Assembly: GCA_015680685.1 (NCBI GenBank)
Contig: MNCI01027311.1
Location: 142,104-206,103 of the forward strand
Source of the DNA: Gnetum montanum
Lineage: Eukaryota > Streptophyta > Gnetopsida > Gnetales > Gnetaceae
Direction: 5' to 3'
Length of the DNA: 64,000 nucleotides
Positions 22,117 to 35,055 of the stretch are shown one piece after another. The position numbers and the translations under genes are program-made. Every line of letters begins with the position of its first letter. Position 1 is the first letter of the stretch. The notes under the pieces were generated by a model, which had not been told where the DNA came from, did not search any database, and saw nothing but the letters and a program-made list of their open reading frames with translations.

Positions 22117-22199
22117 ATATAGAAAAAAGAGGCTAAAGACAAGTAAGATGAGCAAGCNATATAGAAAAAAGAGGCTAAAGACAAGTAAGATGAGCAAGC
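22117..22199. other. Single-N join with a 41-bp exact duplication
   Basis: 22117-22157 and 22159-22199 are identical and separated by one N at 22158. This is the pattern of two contig ends that overlap but were not merged. Confidence 0.8.
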
Positions 22200-25100
22200 A
22201 AGTTAGGGACATGCCCTAATCGTGTAGATGTTTCCTAACCCGATGTGGGTTAGGTAGTTTGTAAGGCCTAAAGGGCACAAGGAGATACTCCCCTAGGCCA
22301 TCATCTATCGTAGAAAAGGGTAATTCAGCCCATACATCTTCCTCATGGAGATCACTAGTTTTATTTAGTTCCTTAGCCGAACAACATTGACTTTCATTAC
22401 AAACAAGTGGTGTATCTTTGAAGATTTCTACCTCTAACCATTGCTCAGTGTCTACATTGTTAATGGTGCAAGGGGCTATGTTGTCATCAAAGATCACCAC
22501 TTATTCACCCTCATAAGGTAAATGGATCTCATGATGGATTGGTGAAGAGAAAACCCTCAGTTGGGCTAACTAAGACCTCCCTAGGATTAGGTTGAATCTA
22601 GGCATCTCTTCAACCATGATGAACTCTACGTTAGTGGGGAATTACTCCCCTACCAAAAAATCAATTGTGACTATCCCCTTGACAACCATATGTGCTCCAC
22701 TAAAAGACTTTAAACGAGTCATTGTTGTTGACTTAATTTGATCCATCAGGTCAATCTTATCGACAATGGGGAACAGGATAACATTGGATGCTGCTCCATC
22801 ATCAACATGCACCTTGCAAATCTTATACTGACCCACGCAAATTTTTATGAACATGGGTGTAGTGGTTATTTGACCCTTTTTCAGGTTAGCTTTGATTACT
22901 TCATCGCAAAAGGTCAAAAGTGTTGATCTCAATTCTTCAATTGCAGGTGGGAGCATTATGGCATGGATAGCCTTTTCCTCCACTAGCATATCTTCCTTAA
23001 TAAGAATAGATGCCAACATGCAAACCAATGCTTCATGATGCATGGGGGAGGTCATAATTAGATCATATAGGCTCAAAGTTGTCTTCTTTTGTTTTAGAGC
23101 CTACTTGACCTATGCAAGTGCATCTAGAAAATATTTTCCACAATCAAGTTGTTTGGTGGTCTTTATCTCCTCCACATGCCCTAAGAGACAGATTTCCCAA
23201 GGAGGAGGAGACTTGGACTTTAGTTGGGCAATGGGCCTTTAAGCTTCAATGGTTGCTTGTTGAATGTGCATGTCTATGTTAGTGATCTTAGATTATGGGG
23301 CCATGGGAACTACTGACAAGGGGGTAGGTTTAGGGAAACCTAGTTCAGTGTGTTCCCTAGCTATCTTATTATCTAGATGCTCATCACATATCTTTGGGTG
23401 AGCAGGTTGTGATGTGGCACCTACCACTGAACCTTGGGTAGAGGAGGGGTCTACACATTTTGACATCCTTATGAAAAAAGCTGTCTAGGTCATTACCGCA
23501 ACATGCTGTGGGTCCTCAACCATGAAGGGTGTCATGGGGGCCCAAGGTAATGCTTTGATGATGAAGGAGGCCTATGGCCTAGTTGACACTGAGGCTTCAG
23601 CATTACTGGAAGGCACATGAACCACAAATAGTTCATGTATTGGCTCTACATCATCATCAATGCTAATAGCATTAATGATATACCCTGCACCATTAACATT
23701 TATTGGATCCTTATAGACATTCATGGACTGGTTCTCTAGCCAAATAGGATTACTTTCATCAAGAACCATCTTGCCTTGATTGATCATGCATGGAATGTCA
23801 TCTTTCAATGCTAAGTAATAATCCATGTCATGGCTGTGCAATTGATGGTAGTTGCAAAACTGGCCCAGTCTAAAATTTTTGGGTACTAGAGGCTCATTAA
23901 GTATAGCTACAGAGGGGTCTTAGAGGACCTCGTAATACCTCTCATGGCATTTGTAAGCATCCTCTGATATTTTCTTGTGCTGAATACACCCAACACTAAG
24001 CAATTGATCCAAAAGCTTTGATGGATTAATTGGAAAAGGGGCATATTTTGAGCAATCCTTATGCTCAAAGTTTGGCCTTGGGGGAGCTTTCTCGGTGGCC
24101 ACTAATGGTGTAGGTTGGTTGGTTCTTGAATTTCCAAAACCTGATGTTTTGTGGGTATTGGCTAGGGCCTTAGGTGCCTTAGCTACCTACTTATTGTTGT
24201 TGGGCTTGGCTTCATCAACCATAGTCATCATAGTGGTTGCTATGGCTTTTCCCTTTTCTTTGTCTCTCTTTGCATGCGCATTCATGTAGGCTATGTAAGT
24301 TGGATCTTTACTAGCCTCTACCGTGTCTTGTATGCTCTTTGTTTAAGCAAAGTCTTAGCTAAAGAAGCATGGGGCTAAATAGTATAGCTTTGATTTAATG
24401 AAATCATTTACTACACCCTTAAAAAGGGCCAGCAGGTGGGTTTTAGTAATTGGCTCAAGAATCTCATTTAGGAAGGCTCTTCAACATTATATAAATTTTT
24501 ACACTAGCTCTAGTGCTTCTTGATTAACATTCATGAGTTGGTCCAATGTGGCTTTTGGCTTCAAGTTGTACTTGAAGTGGGTTATTAACTAGCTTAGAAA
24601 CTCCTCCAAATTTGAAATGCAAGCTCAAGGAAGTGCAGAATACCAATCTAAAGCTTTGCTAGTGAGAGACATGGAAAAGACATGGATGACCATGTGTGTT
24701 CATGCTTGTAGTAACAAGGAATCGAAATGGAAAGTGACTAAGTGGACATTTGGATCACCCTCACTGTTGTATTTCATAAATTGGGGAAGTTGTACCCGAA
24801 GAGGCAATGTGAGTGAAGGAATGATAGGGATAATGGGATCATCCTAATAGAAGTCCATTACATAGACTATCTTTGAGTTGGCTGCTTTAAGCTGCTTGAC
24901 CTCCTTAGTGAGCGTTTGGATAAGCTAGAATGCCTAGTCCAAACTTGAGGATGTGGTAAAAGGTTGCATCGACTATGCCATCAATGGGGCCATTGGAGTA
25001 GGCCACAACCCTATAGTAGGTTGTACCATACATGATGCTTGCTACATTTGCTACTATGTGTACTATAGCATCTGTAGAAATTTAACAGTAGGTAAAGATG

Positions 25101-25887
25101 TTGCTCCCCACCACACAGTTGAGTTTGGAGCTATTGTTGGTGGTGGGACTACTATCACTGGAATGATGGAAATATGACTTGTTTGTGGCTATGATATGGG
25201 TATGGTGTGCACATATGGTAGGGTTGGCATCACAAAAACTGGCTACGAAGGCTAAATAGACTACAAAGAAATGATAAAGGGAAAAGGAACAAAAGGTCTT
25301 GCATTCTATTGCATAAGCGAGATCAGGTGGCTAGCTACCACCAACGAAGTTTGAGGCTGTAAAACTGTGATAGCTACCTCAAAGAAGGTAGAAGACTATG
25401 ATTGGTGCAGCAAAAATGCAGAGGCATACTATGAAGCTAAAACATAGAGAGGGATCCCAGTGTTGAAACAAGACTCAAACTCCTCCTGTCCATCTTGCAA
25501 GGGTTCATTATAGTTAGATGTCAAGTCCTATTCTTTTAGCTCACTCATCCTAATGTGTTGATCCAAAATCCATTTGAAAGATTCAATGAGTAATATAACC
25601 ATGCTAGGGGTATGGAGGAACTCCCTTCCATTTCAGTGAATAATTTTGAAACTATGTTTTTCTTCCATTTCTTAGCAGTCCAATGGTAAGCCCACCTAAA
25701 TCTTTGCATACAAAAAGTTATATCATTCATTGTCAAGTACTGTGTTTTCAAGGGATTGGTGCCATAGTCTAAGGGACTACCATTGTGGCTATACCGAGCT
25801 AAGTGTTTGCTCAACATATATCATGTGTTGCATGGGGTGGACTACCTCCAAGTTCAAGGTAGTAGCTAAGGTGTTAATAGGGTTCAT
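22200..25887 (-). pseudogene. gag-protease of element E
   Basis: Minus strand. The start is MNPINTLATTLNLEVVHP (ATG at 25887-25885), matching the N-terminus of A. The gag core lies near 24850-24500 (SKALDWYSALP, HFKYNLKPKATLDQLMN), the linker has AYMNAHAKRDKEKGK, and CIQHKKISEDAYKCHERYY is near 23980. The zinc motif reads CNYHQLHSHDMDYY, its last Cys replaced by Tyr. Protease is at 23076-22560 with VHVDDGAASNVILFP and FNLILGRS, followed by a C-terminal extension (PYKLPNPHRVRKHLHD) before the array. Stops are mostly TAG at Gln positions of the sister copies (for example in FI*C), with one TAA in GE*FPT where B has Gln. Confidence 0.83.
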
Positions 25888-26338
25888 TTTTTGTATGTAA
25901 GAAAAGATGTGAGCAAAAAAAGATACTTGCAAAATGTATAAGTACAAAAAAATTAAGATAAAATAGCTAAGTGTGAGAACTATAAAGAAAACAAACCAAA
26001 AATGGCTAAGTCTAGAAACACTAAAAAAATGGTTATCTCTACTATTACACTTGTCATGCTGTAAGGGCTTGTTATGATCACAGGGTGTCATGCTCTATAG
26101 AACACTTAGAGCTTGATGGAGTAAATAGTTTGGGCTTTCTGTCCTACAGGGTTCTAGTGGAATTATCAACTGGGACCAATCTACACCAACTAGAATGTAG
26201 ACAACTCCTACACTGGCCTATGATCTAGCTACTGCTATGGCAAGTCCACAGGGGTGTTACATCTATGCTAAATTATTGCTAGTGAAAATGGGTATAGAAA
26301 ACATGTGGGACTACCTATGATACATAAAAGGAATGGGA

Positions 26339-26357
26339 GGCCCTCCTTCTAGCACTA
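26339..26357 (-). other. Primer-binding-site-like block of E
   Basis: The reverse complement reads TAGTGCTAGAAGGAGGGCC, next to the 5' LTR end at 26364. Identical to the A block apart from one base. The leader of E (25888-26338) shows no other clear feature. Confidence 0.55.
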
Positions 26358-26363
26358 AAAAAC

Positions 26364-27286
26364 TATGACATCCAAAAACATCGATGGCTGGAACACCGAG
26401 AGGTCTACAGGCATACAACCTAACCCCAAATCTATGCAAGGGCCATGCTAGGAGAAATAGAAATGAGATGTCCTAAATGGTCTAGTCAATTAGACATGGA
26501 ATTACATGGTGTAACAATAACCATTTGTAAACAAATTTTTAGTGAGCTTCATGAGGGAGTCGAGACAATGATCAAGAATAGAACGTAACACAACATGAAT
26601 ATGTAAATGCGTACTGATAGTAGAAGAAAGTGTAAAAAGTAAATGCTAAGAAATTTGAAACAAATGTTGAGAATATAAACCTAGAGTTCAAAGGTGAAGA
26701 AATGCACCACCTAAAGATTGGGGCATGCAACTTTTAATTGAATAATATTTGAAGCTAGTACACAACATCATACAGGCACAGCAGTAGCGTAGTAGTGTGG
26801 TCATAGTCTTTAGGACATCATGGACTTTGTGCTTGTAGCTACAAAAGAGGATAAACTTACTAGGTTGGTATTTTTCACACTATGTAGGTGCAAGGAAGAC
26901 TATCAAAATTCTTAGCTAGGTGTCAAGCTCAGGTGCTCAAGTGCGGGACTGATGAAAATTCTAAGAGTGCTCTAATGCTTGATGATTCAAATGATTCACA
27001 AACCAACCCCTAGAATGCTAACTATCAAGGTGTTTATAGAGCTAGGATTAATGTTAGAGGCACACTAGATGCCACGTGGCCTGGGTCCCATGTAGCATCG
27101 ATGTGGATAAGTCCCTTTGACATGTTATTTTTAAAATGTAAGCTCTAAGTGTTAAGCTCATAGTGTTACACTCCATCCACTTAGAAACTATCAAATTGTG
27201 ACCACACCATCCAGAATGCATGCACTAGAGTCTAAAGGACCACCATGTACCTACAAAAAATTCCAAAACAAGTGCAACTTGGAGCT
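26364..27286 (-). repeat. 5' LTR of element E, R/U5 half
   Basis: The coding-strand end is GTCATA, then the primer-site block. It is cut at 27286 by the insertion of B and continues at 37162. A TATA box (TATAAACA, plus 27031-27038) lies 667 bp before the end, the same spacing as in A. Confidence 0.75.
27031..27038 (-). promoter_or_regulatory. TATA box of E 5' LTR
   Basis: TATAAACA on the minus strand, at the same distance from the LTR end as TATAAATA in A. Confidence 0.5.
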
Positions 27287-29188
27287 TGAAAACACCACAA
27301 AAATTTTGCCTAGCACTTTCATACAAGATTCAAGCTAAGTCATGCAGCTACACATGCATGAATACAGCATGACCAAACTTGGAGGCCTCTAAAATAGCCC
27401 TCAATGGTTTATAATTCAACAAGCAGGGTCCCCTCAGGGCCCACAGGTGATGACACCAACTTCTGACATCTAGAATCAAAATTTTTCCGGTCAAAATGCT
27501 TGGTTTTGGCTAAGTACACTTTGGTCATGCTGGGGTTACTTTTTCAGATGCTGCACAGCATAAGGATCAGTGCCACCAACTTTTGGAGCCCTGAAAGTAA
27601 GTTAAAATAGGCCAAAATTTAGCACAAGGACCCCCATGACCTTCACCAAGGTCCCTAGCAACTTCCAACCTCTAGAAAATCAAAATTTTGGCCTCAAATG
27701 TGCCATTTTGACTTGGTGATGCTAGGGTTACTTTCTTAGAAGCTACACAGCGTAGGGATCAAGGTCACCAACTTTTGGAACCCCGAAACTGAGTCAAAGC
27801 AAGCCAAAATCAAGCACAAAGACCCCCCATGACCTTCACCAAGGCCCCCAATAGCTTCCAACCTTCAAAAACTCCAAATTTCAGCCTCAAATATGCCATT
27901 TTAACTTGGTGACGCTAGGGTTACTTTTTCAGACGTTGCCCAATGTAACCACAACGTGACAAAAAAAAACTAGGGTAAAATAATTAGTTTTAGGTAGCAT
28001 ATTTGACACCAGGGCAACCCCCATGGATCAGCAACACTTGTACATATCCTCATGCTTCAAAATTTTATGAATTGGGCTTCAAACATGCCATTCAAGCTTG
28101 GTCATGCTGGGGCCACACTTTGGTCACGCTGCACAACATGACCACAACGTGACCAACCAAAAAGGAGCCAAAACAGCCTCCGAATGAGCTCAAATTTGAC
28201 AAGTAGCACCCTCTTGACCTTAGGCATCTAGATCGACTCTTGGAATAGGCTTCAGAGATTGAAAATGGGCTCCAAATTCATCATTTTTTGTTTCATATGC
28301 TGGATGATCACACACCGAATGTTGGACGCTAACACCAAGACGCCAAGACATGCCAGACCATAGTTTCAAAAGGCCAAAGACAAAATTCTTTGTTGTAACA
28401 GAGCATTACCTTGTAAATTTACTTTTGTTATTATTTGAACATGCCAAGCTCTTACGCTATGGATTGCACACGCCAGTGTAAGACTTGGTCATGCTAGACA
28501 TTGTACATTGTAACATTTTGTGCATCCGGTCAATGCACACACCTATCACCCAATCCAAATTTTTCTCATCCCACAACCACTGATCTTCTCCTAGATCTGA
28601 ATATCACACCCAAAACCCTATAAATCTTCTATTTTTCCACTAGTTCAAGGTTGGAAAAATTGGAATCTAACAGACTTATGAAATCTGGGCATCAATCTCA
28701 TACACTGGGCTACATAGAGACTTGGATGTTGTACACCTGGAATCCAAAACCACATCTTCCCAACATCCGTTCTCATCCATCAGGGCTAAACATCCACCTT
28801 GTGACCACTCCGCAACTACGTTCTAACTGGTGCACATTCTAATTTTTTATCAATACAAACAGTTTGCATTATTGCCTAGATTCTTACAGTTTACATTATT
28901 GTTCCTATTTACATTTTTTTCTGTTTTCATTATTTATCATTTAAACATTTTACATTCATTTTCATTTGTTTACATTTAGTTTTGCATTTTTTTACGTATA
29001 ACCCAACGCATCAGAATTGTGTACATTCAGGGAAGTTCTCGTTTGATCTACGTGTAGACCATTCAAGGCACTTTAACTCCGTTGATTTCCAACTTTCCCT
29101 CACGCAAAGGCAGGGTCTTACTGTTTCATCCATAGATCTCTCGATGTCCGTTCATTCCATCCTCTCACCGAAAGTTTCATATGGTATA
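27287..29188 (+). repeat. 5' LTR of element B
   Basis: 1902 bp, ends GGTATA. U3 holds two and a half tandem units of about 190 bp (27531 to about 27960), each opening with GGGTTACTTTTTCAG and containing CACCAACTTTTGGA. It also carries GGTCACGCTG/CATGACC dyad words. The TATA box is at 28619-28625. The partner 35056-37156 is about 200 bp longer because of an extra segment near 35930-36060. Confidence 0.88.
28619..28625 (+). promoter_or_regulatory. TATA box of B 5' LTR
   Basis: TATAAAT, kept at 36585-36591 in the 3' LTR, about 570 bp before the LTR end. Confidence 0.6.
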
Positions 29189-29194
29189 GTAAAA

Positions 29195-29213
29195 AGGCAC
29201 TAGAAGGAGGGCC
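29195..29213 (+). other. Primer-binding-site-like block of B
   Basis: AGGCACTAGAAGGAGGGCC, six bases inside the LTR end; the B member of the block shared with A, C and E. Confidence 0.55.
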
Positions 29214-29629
29214 CTTTCTCTATTAGATCCACCTCTTAGCACCCTAGATCCAGCATTCACACATTGCTGTCATTGCCAACATTCCCACTCTACCTTGCTC
29301 CCAGCATTTAGGCACTATTTCCTACTGATAAATCCTATGTTCCAATACAGATGCTATTTCAGAATTTTCTAGGCATGTTCCTAGTTAAATCACAACATCC
29401 TACACCTTACTCTCTCAGATCCAGACATTGCCCATAGCATCCTACACTCTCTGCTGGTTTCAGACATTCTTTACAGCATCCCTCATCCTTATCTCTCTTT
29501 TCTAACACTATTCATAGCATCTAGATCTAAGTTTCCTTCTCAGATGCTATGTCCAACACTTAGTTTTCTTACCTAAATGTCCCATCTAGTGTTCATATGT
29601 TGTGCCTTAGCTTCATACGTTGTACCTGG

Positions 29630-30110
29630 TTTACACACGCTGACATTCGTCACATTGACATTGGTCATGTTGACGTTGGTCATGCTGACGTTGGTCACGC
29701 TGATGTTGGTCACGCTGATGTTGGTCACGCTGACGTTGGTCACGTTAACATTGGTCACGCTGCAATTGGTCACATTGGATAGTTGGTCACACTGGATATT
29801 TGGTCATGCTGGACAGTTGTTCATGCTACAGTTAGTCACGATGCAGTTGATCATGCTTGACAGATTGGTCACATTGTAATTGGTCATGGTACAGTTGGTC
29901 ACGCTGGACAATTAGTCATACTACAGTTAGTCACGCTGCAGTTGGTCACACTGGATAGATTGGTCACATTGTAATTGGTCATGCTGTAGTTGGTCATGCT
30001 ATAGTTGGTCACATTGGAAAGTTGGTCACACTGCAGTTAGTCACGTTGCAGACTTGTCATGCTGCACACGCTGCAATCTAATCACATTACACATGCTACA
30101 CATTGCACAT
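29630..30110 (+). repeat. TTGGTCACGCTG minisatellite in the leader of B
   Basis: Some 25 or more units of 15-20 bp built on TTGGTCACGCTGACG, drifting to GTTGGTCATGCTACA. The first eight are nearly perfect 15-mers. The core TTGGTCACGCTG is the word found in the U3 of B. The open frames over this array are by-products of the 15-bp period. Confidence 0.85.
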
Positions 30111-30189
30111 GTTGCACCCTCAGCATGGACCACACACTGCACGTGTTGCTTTGTTGCCTTGTCCGTATGCTTCCCAATCACATATCACC

Positions 30190-33100
30190 ATGGAGCCTTC
30201 CCAGATCTCCAACACACATGCCCAAATAATCCTCACACAAGAATAGTATAACTACATCTGTGTGAAGATTCAAGCCAACCTTCCCATTGACCACATAGAG
30301 AAGAAAGCAAAATGAAACTTTGAGTGCATATACATAAGGGGTCATGAATTCACTCCCTCCATATATGATATCATCCCCCTTTCTGAGCCCTAGCATCGAA
30401 TCATCTCCCAGCTCCTTATAGCAAGGAGCCAAAACTTACGGCAACCCATTGAGGAGCCCCAAAACCAAGATGAGGAAGATGACTTCGAAGAGCAATCTGA
30501 ACATGAGGATTTGTATTACACCCTCACTCCCCATGCCTATGTGAACCCATCATTCCACCCTCGCATGGGATAGGCAACCGCTCACCAAGTGTTAATGAGC
30601 ACGCAAGCACCGGTGTCCCAACATGGACTGCCCACGTCCACATCCACCTAGTACATGCCACCAATGCAAACACATGGGATCACTTTCATTACATCAATCC
30701 CACACACTTAGGGTGTCAAAAAATAGTTAGTGACTAGACAAGGAACCACACCCCTTGTTCAACAACCCACTTACTTCAGCGTGCCACACCCTGCAATCCC
30801 AACTCCAAACGTTGCTCCACAATAGCAACTGATGACAAAATCTCCCCAACCAACTAATCTGCCTATTGCTTGAGAGTGGGCAGAAGAAAAATAATGGATA
30901 CAAGCATTAGATGACAAGATAAAGCACCTCAAAACTACCAACACTGAAGTGGTTAAAGTACTAGACTTCTACCACAATGATCCAATTAACTCTTCAGTGC
31001 CACCATTAGCTTTACCCAAGGGAATCACATTGCCCTAGTTAACCAAGTACAATGGGAAGGGAGATCCAAATGCTCACTTAGTCACGTTTCGATCATAAAC
31101 TCTATTGCTTCAAGCTTGGCCCCACATAATCTTGCACATGTTTGCTATGTCCTTAATGGGTGTAGCCTTAGACTGGTACCGAGCCCTGCCATGTAACTCC
31201 ATATCCTCTCTTGAGGACCTATTACACCAGTTCATTACCCAGTTTAAGTACAACCTCAAGCCTAAGGCCACACTAGACACTCTGATATAGGTGAAATAAG
31301 TGCCACTATAGCCTATGTAGAAGTTCATTCAAAGATGGAGCACAACCCTTAACGAACTTCATGAGCCGATCCCTAAAACGTATTTGCTTATGATTCTGAA
31401 GGGAGCTATGAATGACTTTGTTAAGTCAAAACTGTACTACCTAAGTGCTCAAACATTGAGCCAAGCCTTCATGTAGATCAAGAACATTGAACAAGCTACA
31501 CAAACTAGCAATGATCCTGCCTATGTGGCTTACAAGAACCAACATGTTGCCAAACAAAAAACAACAATGGAAACTGTAGCCGCAAGCACAATAATAGCAA
31601 ACACTAGTACTAACCCGCTTGCAATGACAGGGGCCACCCCAAGGCCCAACTTTCAGTGCAAGGNTGCTTGCAATGACAGGGGCCACCCCAAGGCTCAACT
31701 TTCAGTGCAAGGATCGCTCTAAGTATACATCTCTACCCACATGACCATCTGAACTACTAGAGCAACTCCTCAAAATCGGGCACATCTAATACAAAAAAGT
31801 AGTAGAGAATGCCCATCGAAGACATGAAAGGTACTGCAAGCTACTAAGGAACCCTACCTTAGTAGCACAAAATGAGCCCCCGGTCCCAAGACACTTCAAA
31901 TTAGATCAATTCTGTCACTACCACCAGATGTTCGGTCACAATACCGACAACTTTCATGCCTTACAAGATGATCTTCAAACAATGATAGAATGGGGCCAAC
32001 TCAACATCAACACCCAGATTCAACCTAGCATAGATGATGCCTCCTATGTCATAAAATCCATTAGCATAGGAAGCAAGCCCAAACATGTGCGGCAACCTTT
32101 CATGATCTGTATGCCTCTTAGCAAGGCAACGATCCCCTCTTCCTCCACAAGCACGAGGCCTTCCATTATCATCCAGGTGCCACCTCAAGTACCTGTAAAA
32201 CCTTTTGTGGTCAAAGTACCACCTCAATAGTCTGATAATATGTTAAACTAGCATGATGCACCAATCACAATTGCAAAGAAACCTTTCATCATCAAGGTGC
32301 TACAACAAGATAGTCAAACATCAACAACTCCTCCCAAACTACCATTTTTCATAAAGGTGCCACCACGCGATGGCCCCTCACCTACCTAGAGCCTAACCAT
32401 AGGCAACGTCTCAACCCCTTCTCCCTCAAGAGTCAACCTTACCAACAACACGGGTAGGCCTACCAAATGGCAGCAGAAGAGGCCAAACAAACAATGAACA
32501 ACATCCACAGCTGAAACAAAGGCCACACCAAGCAAGCAACAATCAAATGCTGGGGCCCCTACCCATAATCTCAAGGAAACCAGGCCCAAGCCCTCTACAC
32601 AAGAGGCCCATCACTCAACTCGCATGAAGGAATTCAAAGCTAATAAAATGACCAACAACATAGACTTCGTAGCTGCACTAGCCTAGGTAAAACAAATGCT
32701 TAAACAAAAGAACACAACGATGAGCTTGTACGACCTAGTCATGACTTCAGTTGCTCACCACGAAGCCTTGGCTCAAACGTTAGCATCCATTCCCATTACA
32801 GAGGACATCCCTATAAATGAGAAATCCATCCATGCAATGATTTTGCAAAACACACCATAAGGATTGGGTTCAAACACCTTAGCCTTCTGTGACGATGCAG
32901 TTAAAGTCAACCCTGAACGAGGGGAGGTCACAATAGCTCCATTGTCAATTAGCGTATGTGTTGGGAAATGTACCATTCGCATAGTGCACATTGATAATGG
33001 CATAGCAAAAAATGTAGTTCTATACTCTGTCATCGACAAACTAGGCATGGCAGATGAAATTATGTCAACAGAAATCACGTGTCTAAAATCCTTCAATAGA

Positions 33101-33430
33101 TCACGTGTCATAGTCAAGGGCATCATTAACCAAGCCTTTGTGGTAGGAGAACAATTCCCCACTAGCACAGAATTCACTATCATAGAAGAGATGCCAAGTT
33201 TCAACATGATTCTTGGAAAACCTTGTCTATCCCAACAACGGGTCATTTCCCCACCAATACATCAAGAAATCTGCCTTCCATACAAAGGTGGACAAGTCAT
33301 CATACATGGTGATAACATTCCCTTTCAAGCTATCCATAACATAGGCATGTCACAAGTCTTGAGAGAAGAGTTTCTTGATGGAACACCCATGGCAACAAAC
33401 ACAACACCTAGAGCTAAAATTCCCGAATGA
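30190..33430 (+). pseudogene. gag-protease of element B
   Basis: The start MEPSQISNTHAQII has ATG at 30190. A Pro/Gln-rich N-terminal half is followed by the gag core TKYNGKGDPNAHLVTF (about 31040-31090), SLMGVALDWY, FKYNLKPKATLDTL and KFIQRWSTTLNELHEPI. AYKNQHVAKQK is near 31530 and the zinc motif CHYHQMFGHNTDNF near 31915 (last Cys to Phe). The protease-containing stretch 32864-33430 is open for 188 codons, with VHIDNGIAKNVV (Asp-Asn-Gly at the active site) and FNMILGKPCL. It is the best-kept protease in the window. Stops upstream are mostly TAG. A single N with a flanking duplication at 31664 adds about 48 bp that are probably not real. Confidence 0.85.
31616..31713. other. Single-N join with a 48-bp duplication
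   Basis: 31616-31663 and 31666-31713 agree except for one C/T, around the N at 31664. Probably unmerged contig ends. Confidence 0.75.
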
Positions 33431-33609
33431 GTTGTAAAAATCGAAAGCCTCCTAGAGCAACCAAAACCTAGCAAGCCTCCTAGACCATGTCCGGCTAGGA
33501 AACAACCACACGATCAAGGCTTCCCTATGGCTAAAACATGTTTGATACCTTCCCACTCTTCACCTTTGTTCATTGTGAATACGTCACCTTCATTTGCATT
33601 GTACTAGCT

Positions 33610-33880
33610 TATGCATTTACAGTGGCCCGAAAAGGCCTTAAACTAACACATGGCCTAGTACGACTTTAAACTACCACGCACAACCTGAAAAGGCCCTAAG
33701 CTACATCTCACCTGACATATTCTGCTAAGACTATAAACTAGCTTGCCTCTCCATAGTCTGTCACGACTATAAAATAGCATTGCACTGTCCGCTACGACGC
33801 TAAATTGGCAACGTCCAGTGGGTTATGACATAAAACTAATCCACAATAGTTTTCCAAGACTATAAACTAGCAACTTATTC
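33610..33880 (+). repeat. TAAACTAGC array of B, hybrid of two array types
   Basis: It opens with GGCCCGAAAAGGCCTTAAAC units, the type of array 1 of A, and ends with TCCGCTACGACGCTAAATTGG and CCAAGACTATAAACTAGC units, the type of array 3 of A. The array 2 to array 3 interval with RT and integrase, and the antisense gene, are absent. This is what a deletion between array 1 and array 3 would leave. Confidence 0.7.
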
Positions 33881-35040
33881 ACCAACCTACTAACCTGTTT
33901 CTGTAATCAAATGGCATGTCTTCATCAACCTGCTACATCAACTCATCACATGGACTTTGACAACATTGCTACTACTCAATTTTGTTTGCCTATAGTTGCA
34001 CACGATGTCTCCATCCCATCGGTTGCATCCATGTTTAAAGTGTTAAGTTAACTCATTCACTTGTGGTTTTCTTGTCTTCTTGGAGTTGTGTTTGTAGGAT
34101 GACACCTAGAGGTGTTTGTACACAGATGCATTTCATCACGGCAATAAGGTACCACATTATTCCTAATGCATGTACATTCACAGTTCCCCAAACCATTCAT
34201 AAGTACATTCCCAGTTCCCCAAACATCCCTTATTCCCTAACATGTTCTCTCTACCTTGTTCAATTACATTTCACAAATACATCCCAATCACCCCAAAACT
34301 CCAAACACATGGTTGCACACTGTAACTCTCCAGGCAGTTACAACACACAGCACAACACATGAAATAGATACAAGCACACGAGCACAAGTATAACATTGAA
34401 AGAGAGCTCTATCCAAAAAATTAAAAAAAGGAAAAAAAGAGATAAAATTAAAAAAATATAAAAAAATATCAAAGAGAAAAATCCATCACAAGACCCTTGG
34501 CACTTCCCATACAAGCCCCAGGCGGGAAGGTACTTATCTTGGAAGAAAACACTCGTGTCTCAAACAATCATGTTGCATCCCACCGCGTGGCTTTGGCTAT
34601 TGGACAATGGGTTTCCTTTGACACTCAACAAGGGCCCTATTTATCCAAAGAACGCATCACCTCACTACATAGCTTTATTTGTGACAACGAGTTCTCTTAA
34701 GCAGGATACAAGAGTCTCGTTCCTCCAAAGGATGCACATCCCATGCCTTGGTCCCAAGTCTGCTAGATACTGGATATTGACAAGGACCCACATGATCTGT
34801 TCACACAAGAACATTCCTCTTCCCATAGTTAAAAAAATCATCCCTTCATCAATCCTTAATCTCATAGTTACAAACCTTCTCCCTATACATCTCAAAACCT
34901 CATTTCCCAATCCCATGTACTTCTAAACATGGTGTGATGACATCTAGCCAAGTGCCACAGAGCAATGCTTGATACCCAGTTGCTCGTGGTGTTTTGTACT
35001 TCTTTGTTGACACCTCTTAGGTAGATTCCTCTAGGAGTCA
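33881..35040 (+). other. 3' non-coding region of B
   Basis: No conserved frame. A-rich at 34400-34480. The open frames at 34497-34926 have no match to anything else in the window. The last 120 bp match the equivalent end of A. Confidence 0.5.
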
Positions 35041-35055
35041 ACAAAGAGGGACCAA
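35041..35055 (+). other. Polypurine tract of B
   Basis: ACAAAGAGGGACCAA immediately before the 3' LTR; one base different from A. Confidence 0.75.

Noticed and set aside
29577-29879. Open frames with repeated VTLTLVTL or VTNVSVTN peptides
   Set aside because: Both strands are open only because the DNA is a 15-bp tandem repeat without stops; no start context and no homologue in A, C or E.
29630-30110. CRISPR-like array
   Set aside because: Units are 15-20 bp with no unique spacers, in a plant retrotransposon leader.
34063-34926. Several open frames of 67-123 codons in the 3' region of B
   Set aside because: No counterpart in the 3' region of A, overlapping each other on both strands, low-complexity codon use.
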